Positions 7,958 through 18,628 of a stretch of DNA of 64,000 nt are shown one piece after another. A program made the position numbers and the translations under genes. The DNA comes from Micrococcus terreus (GTDB lineage Bacteria; Actinomycetota; Actinomycetes; Actinomycetales; Micrococcaceae), in NCBI RefSeq assembly GCF_900116905.1, contig NZ_FPCG01000010.1:62001-126000 (forward strand), in the 5' to 3' direction. The stretch's first letter is position 1, and the number at the start of each line of letters is the position of its first letter. Under the pieces are notes generated by a model. The model was not told where the DNA came from. It worked only from the letters and a program-made list of their open reading frames with translations, and ran no database searches.

Positions 7958-9073
7958 TCAGCCCTGGACGCCGATGGCGTCGATGGACTCCATGGCCTTC
8001 TCGCGGGTGGCCTCGGAGATCGGCGCGTTGCCCGCCACATCCTCAGCCGCGGTCTGGCCCTCCTCGGACACCACGTAGGTGGCGAAGGCCTTGGCCAGGT
8101 CAGCGGTCTCCTGGTCGGCGTACTTGTTGCAGTAGATGTGGTAGGACACCAGGACGATCGGGTAGACACCGGCCTCCTCGGTGGTGCGGTCCAGCTCCAC
8201 GGCGCCGGCCTCGCCCTCCTCGGCGGTCTCCACGGCCTTGGCGGCGGCCTCGGCCGAGTACTCCACGTACTCCTCGCCGACCTTCACGGACACGGTGCCG
8301 AGCTGGCCGATCTGCGAGGCGTCGGCGTAGGTGATGGCGCCGTCGGTGGTGGAGGCCAGCTGGACCACTCCGGTGGTGCCCTGGGCGGACTCGGCGTTGA
8401 TCTCGGAGGGCCAGGTCTCAACGACGTCGTACGTCCAGTTCTCCGGAGCGGCGGCGGTGAGGTACTCGGTGAAGTTCTCGGTGGTGCCGGAGTCATCGGA
8501 GCGGTGCACCACGGTGATCTTGGTGTCGGGCAGCTCGACGCCCTCGTTCTGCTCGGCGATCTTCGGATCGTTCCAGGTGGTGATCTTGCCGGCGAACACA
8601 GCCGCGATGGTCTCGGCGTCCATGTTCACGGTGTCCACACCCTCGAGGTTGAAGGACACGGCGACCGGGGAGATGTAGGCCGGAACGTGGAACACGCCGT
8701 CGGGACCGCAGACAGCCTCGGCCTCGGTGACCTCCTCCTCCTCCATCGCGGCATCAGAGCCGGCGAAGGAGTACTGACCGCCGATGAAGCCCTCGCGGCC
8801 GGAGCCGGAGCCCACCGGGTCGTACTGGATGGTCAGGCCGGGCTGGGAGTCGACGACACCCTCGGTCCAGGCGTTCATGGCGGACTCCTGCGAGGAGGCG
8901 CCGCCGCCGCGCAGTGTGCCCTCGACCTGGGCGACGGACTCGCCGTTGCCCGAGCCCTCGCCGGCCGGGGAGGTGGAGTCCCCGGAACCGGAGTCATTGC
9001 CGCCGCAGGCGGTCAGGGCCAGAGCGGCGATGGACAGGACGGCTGCGGAGCGGCCGAAGCGGAATGCCTTCAC
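7958..9073 (-). CDS. pstS: Phosphate-binding lipoprotein PstS
   Basis: The product has 371 residues, beginning with GTG at 9073 after an AAGAGG ribosome binding site. The signal peptide ends in the lipobox ALTAC (Cys around residue 22), so it is anchored to the membrane outer face. The phosphate-binding segments are visible: GGGASSQESAM, the loop PVGSGSGREGF, and VHRSDDSGTTENF. It captures phosphate and delivers it to PstCA. The gene is preceded by PHO-box repeats and separated from pstC by a hairpin. Confidence 0.96.
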   Translation of the reverse strand: MKAFRFGRSAAVLSIAALALTACGGNDSGSGDSTSPAGEGSGNGESVAQVEGTLRGGGASSQESAMNAWTEGVVDSQPGLTIQYDPVGSGSGREGFIGGQYSFAGSDAAMEEEEVTEAEAVCGPDGVFHVPAYISPVAVSFNLEGVDTVNMDAETIAAVFAGKITTWNDPKIAEQNEGVELPDTKITVVHRSDDSGTTENFTEYLTAAAPENWTYDVVETWPSEINAESAQGTTGVVQLASTTDGAITYADASQIGQLGTVSVKVGEEYVEYSAEAAAKAVETAEEGEAGAVELDRTTEEAGVYPIVLVSYHIYCNKYADQETADLAKAFATYVVSEEGQTAAEDVAGNAPISEATREKAMESIDAIGVQG

Positions 9074-9195
9074 GGAAGTGCCTCTTTCGAGTATGGGATG
9101 ACAGTGCGTCGAGTCCGTCCCGGCGAGCCGGAAGAGCGTGAGCACGCGCGGCAGGGGATGCCGACGGTCTCGATCCACACTGAAAGCTATGCGGG

Positions 9196-9238
9196 GCAGG
9201 TGAAGCCATGGTCCGCCGCAGGTGAACGACGGGTGAAC
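9196..9238 (-). promoter_or_regulatory. PHO box (PhoP-binding direct repeats) upstream of pstS
   Basis: On the minus strand two contiguous 11-nt direct repeats, GTTCACCCGTC (9238-9228) and GTTCACCTGCG (9227-9217), are followed one unit later by GCTTCACCTGC (9206-9196). This matches the actinobacterial PHO-box pattern of 11-nt units beginning G(T/G)TCA. A possible -10, TAGCTT, lies at 9189-9184. It should make pstS inducible by phosphate starvation via PhoRP. Confidence 0.8.
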
Positions 9239-9321
9239 TGTGAGACAGTCTGCTTGTGATGTCCGGCACGCTGGACTAGCGACCACTCCCCCGGCCAGCC
9301 CGCACTGCCTACGCTGGTCCC

Positions 9322-10479
9322 ATGGACGAGCGCAGCGCAGGCGAGCAGAGCGAACAGCTGCCCCGCCGCGTCCGCGCCGGTGAGTTCCTGCGCCGCCGGG
9401 TGCGAGCCGGCGCCAGCCGAGTGCGCTCTGCCGTGGTGCCGGCCCTGATCTCCGCCGTCTGCGCCGTGGGCGCCTACGCCTTCGCCCAGAACGTGCTGGG
9501 GCATGACGAACCGCTGTTCGCGGCCACAGCGGCACTGATCGCCTTGGGCTTCAATCGCGACCCCAAGGTCCGCAAGGTGTTCGAGGTGGCCGTGGGCTGC
9601 ACCCTGGGCATCCTGATCGGCGACCTCCTGCAGGCCGTGCTGGGGCAGGGCCTGTGGCAGGCGGTGGTCGTGGTGTTCACCTCCATCATGGTGGCCCGAT
9701 TCCTGGACTCGGGCGCGGCGTTCACCCTGCAGATGAGCCTGCAGTCGATCCTGGTCGTCCTGCTGCCCGCCGCGGAAGGCGGGCCGTTCACGCGAAGCCA
9801 GGATGCCGTCGTCGGGGGTCTGATCGCCCTGGTGGTGACCCTGCTGTCTCCCCGGAGCCTGCACAAGGACACCGCCACGGGGCTGCGGGAGCTCTACCGG
9901 ACCATCACCTCCGTCCTGCGGGACTGCGCTGAGGCGATGCGGGAGCATGAGTCACGCAGTGCGTGGATGGGCCTGGTGGCCTGCCGTGGGACCCAGACGG
10001 ACCTGGAGAACCTGCACAAGGACGTGCGCAACGCCCGTGAGGTGGCCACCTACTCCCCCACCAAACGCGGGATGCGGCCCGAGCTGGATGCCACGGCGGT
10101 CACCGCCGAGAAGACCGACCTGGCCGTGCGCAGCCTGCGGATCGTGGCCCGGCGCGTGATCACCGTGATCGACTCCGCCCAGCTGGGAGAGGAGGGCATG
10201 CGGGCCCTGGCCGACTGGTTCGACGAGGCCGCCGACGCCGCCTCCATCCTCGGCCGTTCCCTCTCCGAGCCCAAGACCGCCGGCCGGCACCGCTCCCTCT
10301 CGGTGGCCCGGGACGCCCTCGGCTCGGCCGCCGCGCAGCTGGATCCGGCCGCTCTGGGCGCCACCACGCTGCATTCGGAGGCCCTGGTGATGCTGCTGCG
10401 GCCGATGATGGTCGATCTGCTCGAGGCCACCGGCGCCTCCCATGCGGAGGCCGTGTCCTACCTGCCGGACCTGGCCTGA
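9322..10479 (+). CDS. FUSC / aromatic acid exporter-like membrane protein
   Basis: The 385-residue protein has an N-terminal membrane domain of five or six hydrophobic segments (about residues 38-175), with the conserved-looking stretch ALIALGFNRDPKVRKVFEVAVG, and a long cytosolic helical domain (about 185-380). This is the architecture of FUSC/ArAE half-length exporters. The substrate is unknown. A TACGCT hexamer ends 6 nt before the ATG at 9322, fitting leaderless transcription. It is divergent from pstS but no PHO-type repeat faces it. Confidence 0.75.
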   Translation: MDERSAGEQSEQLPRRVRAGEFLRRRVRAGASRVRSAVVPALISAVCAVGAYAFAQNVLGHDEPLFAATAALIALGFNRDPKVRKVFEVAVGCTLGILIGDLLQAVLGQGLWQAVVVVFTSIMVARFLDSGAAFTLQMSLQSILVVLLPAAEGGPFTRSQDAVVGGLIALVVTLLSPRSLHKDTATGLRELYRTITSVLRDCAEAMREHESRSAWMGLVACRGTQTDLENLHKDVRNAREVATYSPTKRGMRPELDATAVTAEKTDLAVRSLRIVARRVITVIDSAQLGEEGMRALADWFDEAADAASILGRSLSEPKTAGRHRSLSVARDALGSAAAQLDPAALGATTLHSEALVMLLRPMMVDLLEATGASHAEAVSYLPDLA

Positions 10480-10535
10480 CCACAGCCGGGTGCGCACTGG
10501 GCTAACACGTCCGCCCGCATCACTACGCTGAGGTG

Positions 10536-11972
10536 ATGGCCACCAAGTCGACGCGCAAGACCACCCCCGGATACCGCTGTGCCGAGTGCGGCTGGACCAC
10601 CGTGAAGTGGGTGGGCCGGTGCGGGGAGTGCCAAGCCTGGGGCACGGTGGTGGAGGCCGGCTCCGACCCGACGGCGGGACGCACCACCGCCTCGGCAGTC
10701 ACCTCCCCTGCCCCGAGGATCGGTGAGGTGGACGCCTCCCAGGCACGCTTCCATCCCACCGGGGTGGATGAGCTGGACCGGGTGCTGGGCGGAGGCATGG
10801 TCCCGGGCGCGGTGATCCTGATGGCCGGTGAGCCCGGGATCGGCAAGTCCACCCTGCTGCTGGACGTGGCCGCGCAGGTGGCCCGGACCCAGCGGCCTGA
10901 CGGCGCCACCCGCCCCGTCCTGTACGTCACCGGGGAGGAGTCCGCCGCCCAGGTGCGGCTGCGCGCCGACCGGATCAGCGCCGTGGCGGACACCCTGTAC
11001 CTGACGGCGGAGACCGACCTGGGCCAGGCGCTGGGACAGGTGGAGAAGACCGACCCGGCCCTGCTGATCGTGGACTCCGTGCAGACCCTGCAGTCCCAGG
11101 AGGTGGACGGCACTGCGGGCGGAGTCACCCAGATCCGGGAGGTGGCCGCCAGCCTGATCCGCGCGGCCAAGGAACGGAACATGACCACCGTGCTGGTGGG
11201 ACACGTCACCAAGGACGGGTCGATCGCCGGACCGCGACTGCTCGAGCACCTGGTGGACGTGGTGTGCCAGTTCGAGGGAGAACGGCACTCGCGACTGCGG
11301 ATGGTCCGGGCGGTGAAGAACCGGTACGGCCCCACGGACGAGGTCGGCTGCTTCGATCTGGGCGACACCGGCATCCGGTCCCTGGAGGACCCCTCCGGGC
11401 TCTTCCTCTCCGGGACCGCCACCCCGGTGGCCGGGACCTGCGTGACGGTGACTCTGGAGGGGCGGCGTCCACTGTTGGCCGAGGTCCAGGCACTGCTCAC
11501 CGAGAGCAGCGGCGGCAGCCCGCGCCGGACCGTGCACGGCCTGGACACCTCACGGGTGAACATGATGCTGGCCGTGGTGCATCGCCGGGCGCATCTGAAC
11601 GTGACCTCCAAGGACGCCTACGTCTCCACGGTGGGCGGAGTGCGGCTGAGCGAACCGGCCTCCGACCTGGCCGTGGCGCTGGCCATCGCCAGTGCACATG
11701 ACGACACCCCCCTGCCGCACGGGACCATCGCCTTCGGGGAGATCGGTCTGGCCGGCGAGGTCCGACCCGTGCCGGGGATCGCGCGTCGCATCCGGGAGGC
11801 CGCCCGGCTCGGCTTCAAGCGCGCCCTGGTCCCCGTCTCACCCGAGGACCTGGGCACGCTCCCGGACGGGATCGAGGTGGTTCAGGTCTCCACGCTGCAG
11901 GAGGCGATCATGATCCGGACATCCTGGACCCCGCCGTCTCGGGATCGGCACGCACCCCTCACTGCAGGGTGA
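10536..11972 (+). CDS. radA: DNA repair protein RadA (Sms)
   Basis: The 478-residue protein has the N-terminal zinc finger (YRCAECGWTTVKWVGRC...C), Walker A GEPGIGKSTLL near residues 100-110, the RadA signature KNRYGPTDEVGCF (about 260-272), and a C-terminal Lon-like domain. RadA promotes branch migration in recombination repair. I prefer ATG at 10536 to the GTG one codon earlier; a TACGCT hexamer ends 6 nt before that GTG. The 3' end overlaps the convergent gene by 14 bp. Confidence 0.96.
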   Translation: MATKSTRKTTPGYRCAECGWTTVKWVGRCGECQAWGTVVEAGSDPTAGRTTASAVTSPAPRIGEVDASQARFHPTGVDELDRVLGGGMVPGAVILMAGEPGIGKSTLLLDVAAQVARTQRPDGATRPVLYVTGEESAAQVRLRADRISAVADTLYLTAETDLGQALGQVEKTDPALLIVDSVQTLQSQEVDGTAGGVTQIREVAASLIRAAKERNMTTVLVGHVTKDGSIAGPRLLEHLVDVVCQFEGERHSRLRMVRAVKNRYGPTDEVGCFDLGDTGIRSLEDPSGLFLSGTATPVAGTCVTVTLEGRRPLLAEVQALLTESSGGSPRRTVHGLDTSRVNMMLAVVHRRAHLNVTSKDAYVSTVGGVRLSEPASDLAVALAIASAHDDTPLPHGTIAFGEIGLAGEVRPVPGIARRIREAARLGFKRALVPVSPEDLGTLPDGIEVVQVSTLQEAIMIRTSWTPPSRDRHAPLTAG

Positions 11973-12795
11973 AGGCCACCGGCTGCGCGGTGATCTCCCC
12001 GAGGGAGACCACGAGCCGATAGGTGCCCGCACCCGGCGTGGAGGAGACCTCGGCGCATTCCGGGGCCGACCGGGTGCGGTCCCAGGTGAATCGCGCCGAC
12101 TCCTGGACGCCCGGCTCCAGGGTCATCTGCACATCCTCCCCCTCGACCTGGCAGTCCTCCGTGGAGAAGATCCGGTCTGATCCGGACGTCACGGTGAAGA
12201 CCTGCTGCGAGGTCCCCACGTTGGCCCGGCAGGGGTCTTCCCCCACGTTCTCGATCCGCAGCTCCAGGACCGGATCCTGCTCCACCGCGTACGAGGTCTG
12301 ATCGGTGGCGCCGGAGACGCTCAGGTCCTGCGGCTGGCAGTCCTGGGCCACCGGGGTGGCCGAGGGCGACGCGGACGCTGTTGCGTCAGCCGAGGCGGAG
12401 GCGGACCCGGACTCCGAGACCGACGGTGACGGTGACTGCGTGCCGCTCGCCGTGGGGCTGGCGGATGCGGAGCCCGGCTCCTCGGTGGAGGGCTCGGGAC
12501 TCGTGGGCGCATTCGAGGTGGGCGAGGCGGCCGGTGAGGAGCTCACCGTGGGTGAGGGGGCGTCGTCGGGATCCTCCTGGCTGCCGCCCAGCAGACTGCC
12601 GATCCAGACGACCAGACCGATCAGCAGGGCCAGCACCACCAGGGCGGCGAGGCCGGCGGCCAGACGACGCCGGCGGTACACCTCCGCCGAGGGACGCCCC
12701 GGCTGACGGTCCAGCTCCGAGGGGCCCCCGAACTCCTCCGGATCCTCCGCGGAGAGATCGTGGTCATAGGGATCGTCAGGGGGTGTGCCGGCCAT
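11959..12795 (-). CDS. Membrane-anchored protein with Ser/Pro-rich stalk, unknown function
   Basis: The 278-residue product has an acidic cytosolic start, one membrane segment (about residues 49-70, LAALVVLALLIGLVVWIGSL), a low-complexity Ser/Ala/Pro/Thr stalk (about 75-145) and a C-terminal extracellular domain with four cysteines (CQPQ, PCRAN, EDCQVEG, PECAEV). That domain looks like a beta-sandwich of the kind found in actinobacterial DUF4232-like proteins. Minus-strand TACCCT ends 6 nt before the ATG at 12795. The stop overlaps the convergent radA gene. Function is unknown; a cell-wall-located binding role is a guess. Confidence 0.7.
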   Translation of the reverse strand: MAGTPPDDPYDHDLSAEDPEEFGGPSELDRQPGRPSAEVYRRRRLAAGLAALVVLALLIGLVVWIGSLLGGSQEDPDDAPSPTVSSSPAASPTSNAPTSPEPSTEEPGSASASPTASGTQSPSPSVSESGSASASADATASASPSATPVAQDCQPQDLSVSGATDQTSYAVEQDPVLELRIENVGEDPCRANVGTSQQVFTVTSGSDRIFSTEDCQVEGEDVQMTLEPGVQESARFTWDRTRSAPECAEVSSTPGAGTYRLVVSLGEITAQPVAFTLQ

Positions 12796-12801
12796 GACTC
12801 C

Positions 12802-12807
12802 AGGGTA
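12802..12807 (-). promoter_or_regulatory. Predicted -10 (TACCCT) of the Ser/Pro-stalk protein gene
   Basis: The hexamer ends exactly 6 nt before the ATG, so transcription would start at or next to the start codon. Confidence 0.4.
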
Positions 12808-12882
12808 GAGAGCGCGCCGCAGGGTCGGCCGCTGGCACGCCGCAGGGCCGCCAGACGGCGTGAAGAGGACCAGAGCGAGCAC

Positions 12883-12888
12883 TACTGT
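12883..12888 (+). promoter_or_regulatory. Predicted -10 (TACTGT) of mutY
   Basis: The hexamer ends 7 nt before the ATG at 12896, which supports that start over the upstream in-frame ATG at 12860. Confidence 0.4.
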
Positions 12889-12895
12889 GGTGCCC

Positions 12896-13831
12896 ATGCC
12901 TGAGCTCGGATCCCTGCCCACCTTGCACCGCAGGATCACGGACTGGTTCCACCATGAGGCCCGGGACCTGCCCTGGCGCGACCCGGACTGCGGCCCCTGG
13001 GGAGTGATGGTCAGCGAGTTCATGCTCCAGCAGACCCCAGTGGTGCGCGTGCTCCCGGTCTGGACCGAGTGGATGCGCCGCTGGCCCACTCCGGCCGACC
13101 TGGCCGCCGAACCCACCTCCGAGGTCATCCGCGCGTGGGGACGACTCGGGTACCCACGCCGGGCGCTGCGGCTCCAGGCGGCCGCCCAGCGGATCGTGGA
13201 GCAGCACGGCGGTGACGTGCCGGACACCGAGGCGGAGCTGCTGGCCCTGCCGGGAGTGGGCGCCTACACGGCCGCGGCGATCGCCTGCTTCGCCTTCGAG
13301 ATCCCGACCGTGGTGGTGGACACCAACATCCGGCGGGTCCATGCCCGGCTGGTCTCGGGGCGGGCGCTGCCGGAGAAGTCGCTCACCCGTGCCGAATCCG
13401 CCCTGGCACAGACCCTCCTGCCCGAAGATCCCGGGACCGCGTGCGCCTGGAACGCAGGGGTGATGGAGCTCGGAGCCCTGGTGTGCACCGCTCGCTCGCC
13501 CCGCTGCGGTGAGTGTCCGGTGGCAGAGCTGTGCGCCTGGCGGACCGCCGGCATGCCTGAGCCTCACTATCAGCCGCGAGGCCAGTCCTGGGCCGGGACG
13601 GACCGCCAGCTGCGCGGGGAGATCATGGCGGTGCTGCGCGAGAACGGATCCGCCACTGGCTCTGAGCTGCAGAGCGTGGTCGCCTCCTCCGGTCGGCTCG
13701 GAGAGCACACGCCGGAGCCGGACCAGTGGCGGCGCTGTCTGTCCTCCCTGGTGGCCGACCAGCTGGCGGAGCGCCGACCTGCCGACGCAGACGACGACGG
13801 CCCCGAGACCACCTACAGCCTGCCCGGCTGA
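12896..13831 (+). CDS. mutY: Adenine DNA glycosylase MutY
   Basis: The 311-residue enzyme removes adenine mispaired with 8-oxoguanine. Visible features are the catalytic glutamate in VSEFMLQQT (about residue 42), the helix-hairpin-helix LPGVGAYTAAAI with VVDTN containing the catalytic aspartate, and the 4Fe-4S loop C-x6-C-x2-C-x5-C (CTARSPRCGECPVAELC). The C-terminal NUDIX-like 8-oxoG recognition domain of E. coli MutY is replaced by about 90 residues of other sequence, as I understand is usual in actinobacteria. Confidence 0.93.
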   Translation: MPELGSLPTLHRRITDWFHHEARDLPWRDPDCGPWGVMVSEFMLQQTPVVRVLPVWTEWMRRWPTPADLAAEPTSEVIRAWGRLGYPRRALRLQAAAQRIVEQHGGDVPDTEAELLALPGVGAYTAAAIACFAFEIPTVVVDTNIRRVHARLVSGRALPEKSLTRAESALAQTLLPEDPGTACAWNAGVMELGALVCTARSPRCGECPVAELCAWRTAGMPEPHYQPRGQSWAGTDRQLRGEIMAVLRENGSATGSELQSVVASSGRLGEHTPEPDQWRRCLSSLVADQLAERRPADADDDGPETTYSLPG

Positions 13832-13858
13832 GGGGTCTGCGGGACCGTCGTCAGTGGC

Positions 13859-13875
13859 GCCTGGGATGCCCAGGC
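13859..13875. terminator. Weak hairpin between mutY and csbD
   Basis: GCCTGGG and CCCAGGC form a 7-bp stem with a 3-nt loop between two convergent genes. It is short and has no T-run. Confidence 0.35.
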
Positions 13876-13890
13876 ACGCAGGTCAACAGG

Positions 13891-14070
13891 TCACTTGTCG
13901 CCCTTGAAGGCGTCCTTGACATCCTCGACGGCGTTCTTGACCTTGCCCTTGGCCTCGTCGGCACCGCCCTCGTTCTTCAGACGATCGTTGTCCGTCGCCT
14001 CGCCGAGGCCCTGCTTGACGTTGCCCTTCGCCTCTTCGGCGTTGTTCTCAATGCGGTCTCCGACTCCCAT
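13891..14070 (-). CDS. CsbD family stress protein (59 aa)
   Basis: The small hydrophilic protein starts MGVGDRIENNAEEAKGNVKQ and repeats the CsbD pattern (EEAKGNVKQGLGEATDNDRL, then DEAKGKVKNAVEDVKDAFKG). CsbD-like proteins accumulate under general stress; their molecular role is unclear. An excellent AAGGAGG ribosome binding site precedes the ATG at 14070. Confidence 0.9.
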   Translation of the reverse strand: MGVGDRIENNAEEAKGNVKQGLGEATDNDRLKNEGGADEAKGKVKNAVEDVKDAFKGDK

Positions 14071-14134
14071 AGGGAACCTCCTTGACCAGTTGCGGGGGCA
14101 ACCCGGGTGTGGCCCCCTGGTGCCCCCGAGTCAA

Positions 14135-14665
14135 TCACGGATGGACGCGAGACTGAAGATCCAGGATCATCCGGGTGTTGCCCAAGGTGTTCGGCTTGAC
14201 GCGGGCCAGGTCGAGGAACTCGGCGACGCCTTCGTCGGTGGAGCGCAGCAGCTCGGAGTAGACCTCCGGATCCACCGCAGACTGGTCAGCCATCACCTCG
14301 AAGCCGTGGCGGGCGAAGAACTCGGTCTCGAAGGTCAGGCAGAACACCCGGTCCACTCCCAGCTGCACGGCGCGGTCGATCAGCGCATCCAGCAGCAGGT
14401 GTCCCACCCCGTGTCCACGCCACGCCGGGGCGGTGGCCAGGGTACGCACCTCAGCCAGGTCCTCCCACATCACGTGAAGGGCTCCGAAGCCGGCGATCTG
14501 GCCGTCCGGGGCCTGGACCACCTGGAACTCCTGGATGGACTCGAAGTAGACCACGGCCTCCTTGTCCAGCAGCACCCGCTGCTCCGCCAACGGGGCGACC
14601 ACGGATCGGATGGTGGCCACATCGCTGGTGCGTGCCGGGCGCACGGTCAGTCCCTCGGTGGTCAT
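14135..14665 (-). CDS. argA: Amino-acid N-acetyltransferase (short-form N-acetylglutamate synthase)
   Basis: The 176-residue GNAT protein closely follows the mycobacterial ArgA (Rv2747) pattern. It has LDKEAVVYFESIQEFQV, the acetyl-CoA loop RGHGVGHLLLDAL (about residues 103-115), RVFCLTFETEFFARHGFE, and the ending DLARVKPNTLGNTRMIL. It should acetylate glutamate as the first step of arginine biosynthesis. It stands alone, with TAGACT ending 6 nt before the ATG. Confidence 0.88.
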   Translation of the reverse strand: MTTEGLTVRPARTSDVATIRSVVAPLAEQRVLLDKEAVVYFESIQEFQVVQAPDGQIAGFGALHVMWEDLAEVRTLATAPAWRGHGVGHLLLDALIDRAVQLGVDRVFCLTFETEFFARHGFEVMADQSAVDPEVYSELLRSTDEGVAEFLDLARVKPNTLGNTRMILDLQSRVHP

Positions 14666-14671
14666 CGCTCC

Positions 14672-14677
14672 AGTCTA
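14672..14677 (-). promoter_or_regulatory. Predicted -10 (TAGACT) of argA
   Basis: Minus-strand TAGACT ends 6 nt before the argA ATG, giving a leaderless or nearly leaderless message. Confidence 0.5.
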
Positions 14678-14722
14678 GGTCTGCCGCTCGGACCCGGAGT
14701 CCACAGTGCTGCCCGCATGCAC

Positions 14723-14755
14723 AGGACCCGTCCCCGGAAACCGGGAACGGGTCCT
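14723..14755 (-). terminator. Terminator of the Gln-rich small protein gene
   Basis: A 15-bp stem with one mismatch (AGGACCCGTCCCCGG against CCGGGAACGGGTCCT) and a 3-nt loop lies 54 nt beyond the gene's stop. Confidence 0.65.
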
Positions 14756-14808
14756 GATGTCAGGTCAGGCCGTGTGGCCTGAGCGGTGCGGTCGGTTCTG
14801 ACTCGGTC

Positions 14809-15000
14809 TTACTTCTGGTCCTGCTGGTTCTCGCCGGCGTTGTCCAGGAACTTCTCCTGTGCGCCGTCGATCCCCTGGTTGACCTGATCCTGGTGCTGGC
14901 CCAGCTTCTCGCCGTGCTGCTCCTGCAGGTTGTCGACCTGCTCGTTGATCTGGTCTCCGTGCTGGTCCTTGATGTTGCCGAGGTTCTCTGCGAATGACAT
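14809..15000 (-). CDS. Gln/Asp-rich small coiled-coil protein (63 aa)
   Basis: I do not firmly recognise this. The product is very hydrophilic, begins MSFAENLGNIKDQHGDQINE and has spaced hydrophobic residues suggesting an amphipathic helix, with repeated QHG/DQ motifs. It resembles in style CsbD-like and MT0933-antitoxin-like small stress proteins, but no partner toxin is adjacent. The ATG at 15000 follows AAGGAG; the frame is open to 15066. It has its own terminator. Confidence 0.65.
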   Translation of the reverse strand: MSFAENLGNIKDQHGDQINEQVDNLQEQHGEKLGQHQDQVNQGIDGAQEKFLDNAGENQQDQK

Positions 15001-15138
15001 GGGCAACTCCTTCGATCGGGAACACGGGGCGTGGCCCTGTCTGCGGACCCTTCCCCGCACCGTCACCGCGACGGTCCCCCCAACCTAGGTCGGAGGGACC
15101 TGAGTGCGCCAGATCTCCGGACGAAAACGGAGACTGAT

Positions 15139-15170
15139 TTCGCCCCCGGCGGACAGCCGCCGGGGGCGAA
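15139..15170 (-). terminator. Terminator of clpC
   Basis: A perfect 14-bp stem (TTCGCCCCCGGCGG with its complement) and a 4-nt loop ACAG begin 4 nt after the clpC stop. Confidence 0.8.
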
Positions 15171-15173
15171 GGG

Positions 15174-17741
<2,568 letters not shown>

Positions 17742-17770
17742 GGGCACACTCCTTGCTGACTGTGCCTCCG

Positions 17771-17776
17771 ATGCTA
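17771..17776 (-). promoter_or_regulatory. Predicted -10 (TAGCAT) of clpC
   Basis: Minus-strand TAGCAT lies 29 nt before the clpC ATG, leaving room for a roughly 22-nt leader containing the AAGGAG site. Confidence 0.4.
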
Positions 17777-17793
17777 CGCACCCACACATGCCA

Positions 17794-17831
17794 CCGGGCG
17801 ACTGTTCGCCACTGGGAGAACAGCCGCCCGG
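17794..17831 (-). terminator. Dyad between lsr2 and clpC: terminator, with a possible regulator site in its loop
   Basis: CCGGGCGACTGTTC and GAACAGCCGCCCGG pair over 14 positions with one mismatch. It lies 69 nt after the lsr2 stop. On the minus strand the central 18 nt read GTTCTC-N6-GCGAAC; the right half fits the GCGWWS half of the ClgR operator as I remember it, and would sit about 50 nt upstream of the clpC start point. Confidence 0.5.
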
Positions 17832-17899
17832 AGGACGCCCGAACGCGCGGAACCGTCACGGTCCGGCGCATCGTCGATGCCCCGCGGCGGGGGCACCGG

Positions 17900-18199
17900 T
17901 CACTTCTTGGAGTTGCGGTAGGCCTCGACGATGTCGCGGTGCAGGCGACCTCGCTGGGAGACCTCGTAGCCGTTCTTCTGGGCCCATTCGCGGATCTTGG
18001 CGGCCTCGGTGGAGGGCGCCGGGGGCGCCACAGCACGAGCCTTCTTGATGTACGGCTTCAGGACACCACGCAGCTCCTTGGCATGATCGGCTGACAGGTC
18101 GATTTCGTAATGCCGTCCGTCAATCGCGAACTGAACCGTCTCATCGGCCGGCTGGCCGTCCAAATCGTCGACGAGAACCACTTCCACTTTCTGCGCCAT
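17900..18199 (-). CDS. lsr2: Lsr2 nucleoid-associated protein
   Basis: The 99-residue protein has the oligomerisation domain MAQKVEVVLVDDLDGQPADE and the C-terminal DNA-binding domain EAAKIREWAQKNGYEVS-RGR, whose RGR loop inserts in the AT-rich minor groove. Lsr2 silences horizontally acquired AT-rich genes and compacts the chromosome. GTAGGA precedes the ATG. Confidence 0.96.
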   Translation of the reverse strand: MAQKVEVVLVDDLDGQPADETVQFAIDGRHYEIDLSADHAKELRGVLKPYIKKARAVAPPAPSTEAAKIREWAQKNGYEVSQRGRLHRDIVEAYRNSKK

Positions 18200-18423
18200 G
18201 GATTCCTACTCTGTTGGTGGGTGAAGGATGGCGAACTCTCACCGTAAGAATCCGTTCGTTCCATTCGATGAGTTCAGCGAGACTTTCAACCCCCGATTAT
18301 CGGCATCGGGCTCACCATCCACCTCATCGTATACAGATTCAGGTAATGAGGGAAACTCGCCTCGAGAATCCCGCCTCGGGCAACCGATCAATCCCCTCAG
18401 GGGAGAGCGATCGTGAATTCCCT
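18200..18423 (-). promoter_or_regulatory. Relatively AT-rich leader/promoter region of lsr2
   Basis: This 224-bp gap is noticeably more AT-rich than its surroundings, which would fit autoregulation by Lsr2 binding. On the minus strand TGTATACGAT (about 18338-18329) resembles an extended -10. TCCCCTCAGGGGA at 18392-18404 is a small hairpin that could end the upstream transcript. The plus-strand 62-codon frame at 18228-18416 lacks a spaced ribosome binding site and is not called. Confidence 0.4.
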
Positions 18424-18624
18424 TCAGAGACGGGGTTCGGAATCCGGTGTCTCACCCTGGTCACGCAGACGTGCCCATTCCTGGGCTTCGCGCTCCTCTG
18501 CGGCGGCCTTGGCGCTGCGCTCCCCGGCATCAGCGCGGAACAGCGAGCGCATGACGAGCCAGAAGATCAGAGCCAGCCCCACAGAAGGAGCCAGGACGGA
18601 GAAGTACTCCCAGAAGGTGTCCAC
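18424..18624 (-). CDS. Small single-span membrane protein (66 aa)
   Basis: The product starts MDTFWEYFSVLAPSVGLALI with one membrane helix (about residues 7-28) and a charged coiled tail (ERSAKAAAEEREAQEWARLR). It begins 4 nt after the lysS stop, so it is co-transcribed with lysS. Its function is unknown. Confidence 0.75.
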   Translation of the reverse strand: MDTFWEYFSVLAPSVGLALIFWLVMRSLFRADAGERSAKAAAEEREAQEWARLRDQGETPDSEPRL

Positions 18625-18628
18625 GAGG

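Noticed and set aside
18228-18416. 62-codon plus-strand frame between lsr2 and the small membrane protein
   Set aside because: It lacks a properly spaced ribosome binding site, is Ser/Asn/Pro-rich and overlaps the lsr2 promoter region.
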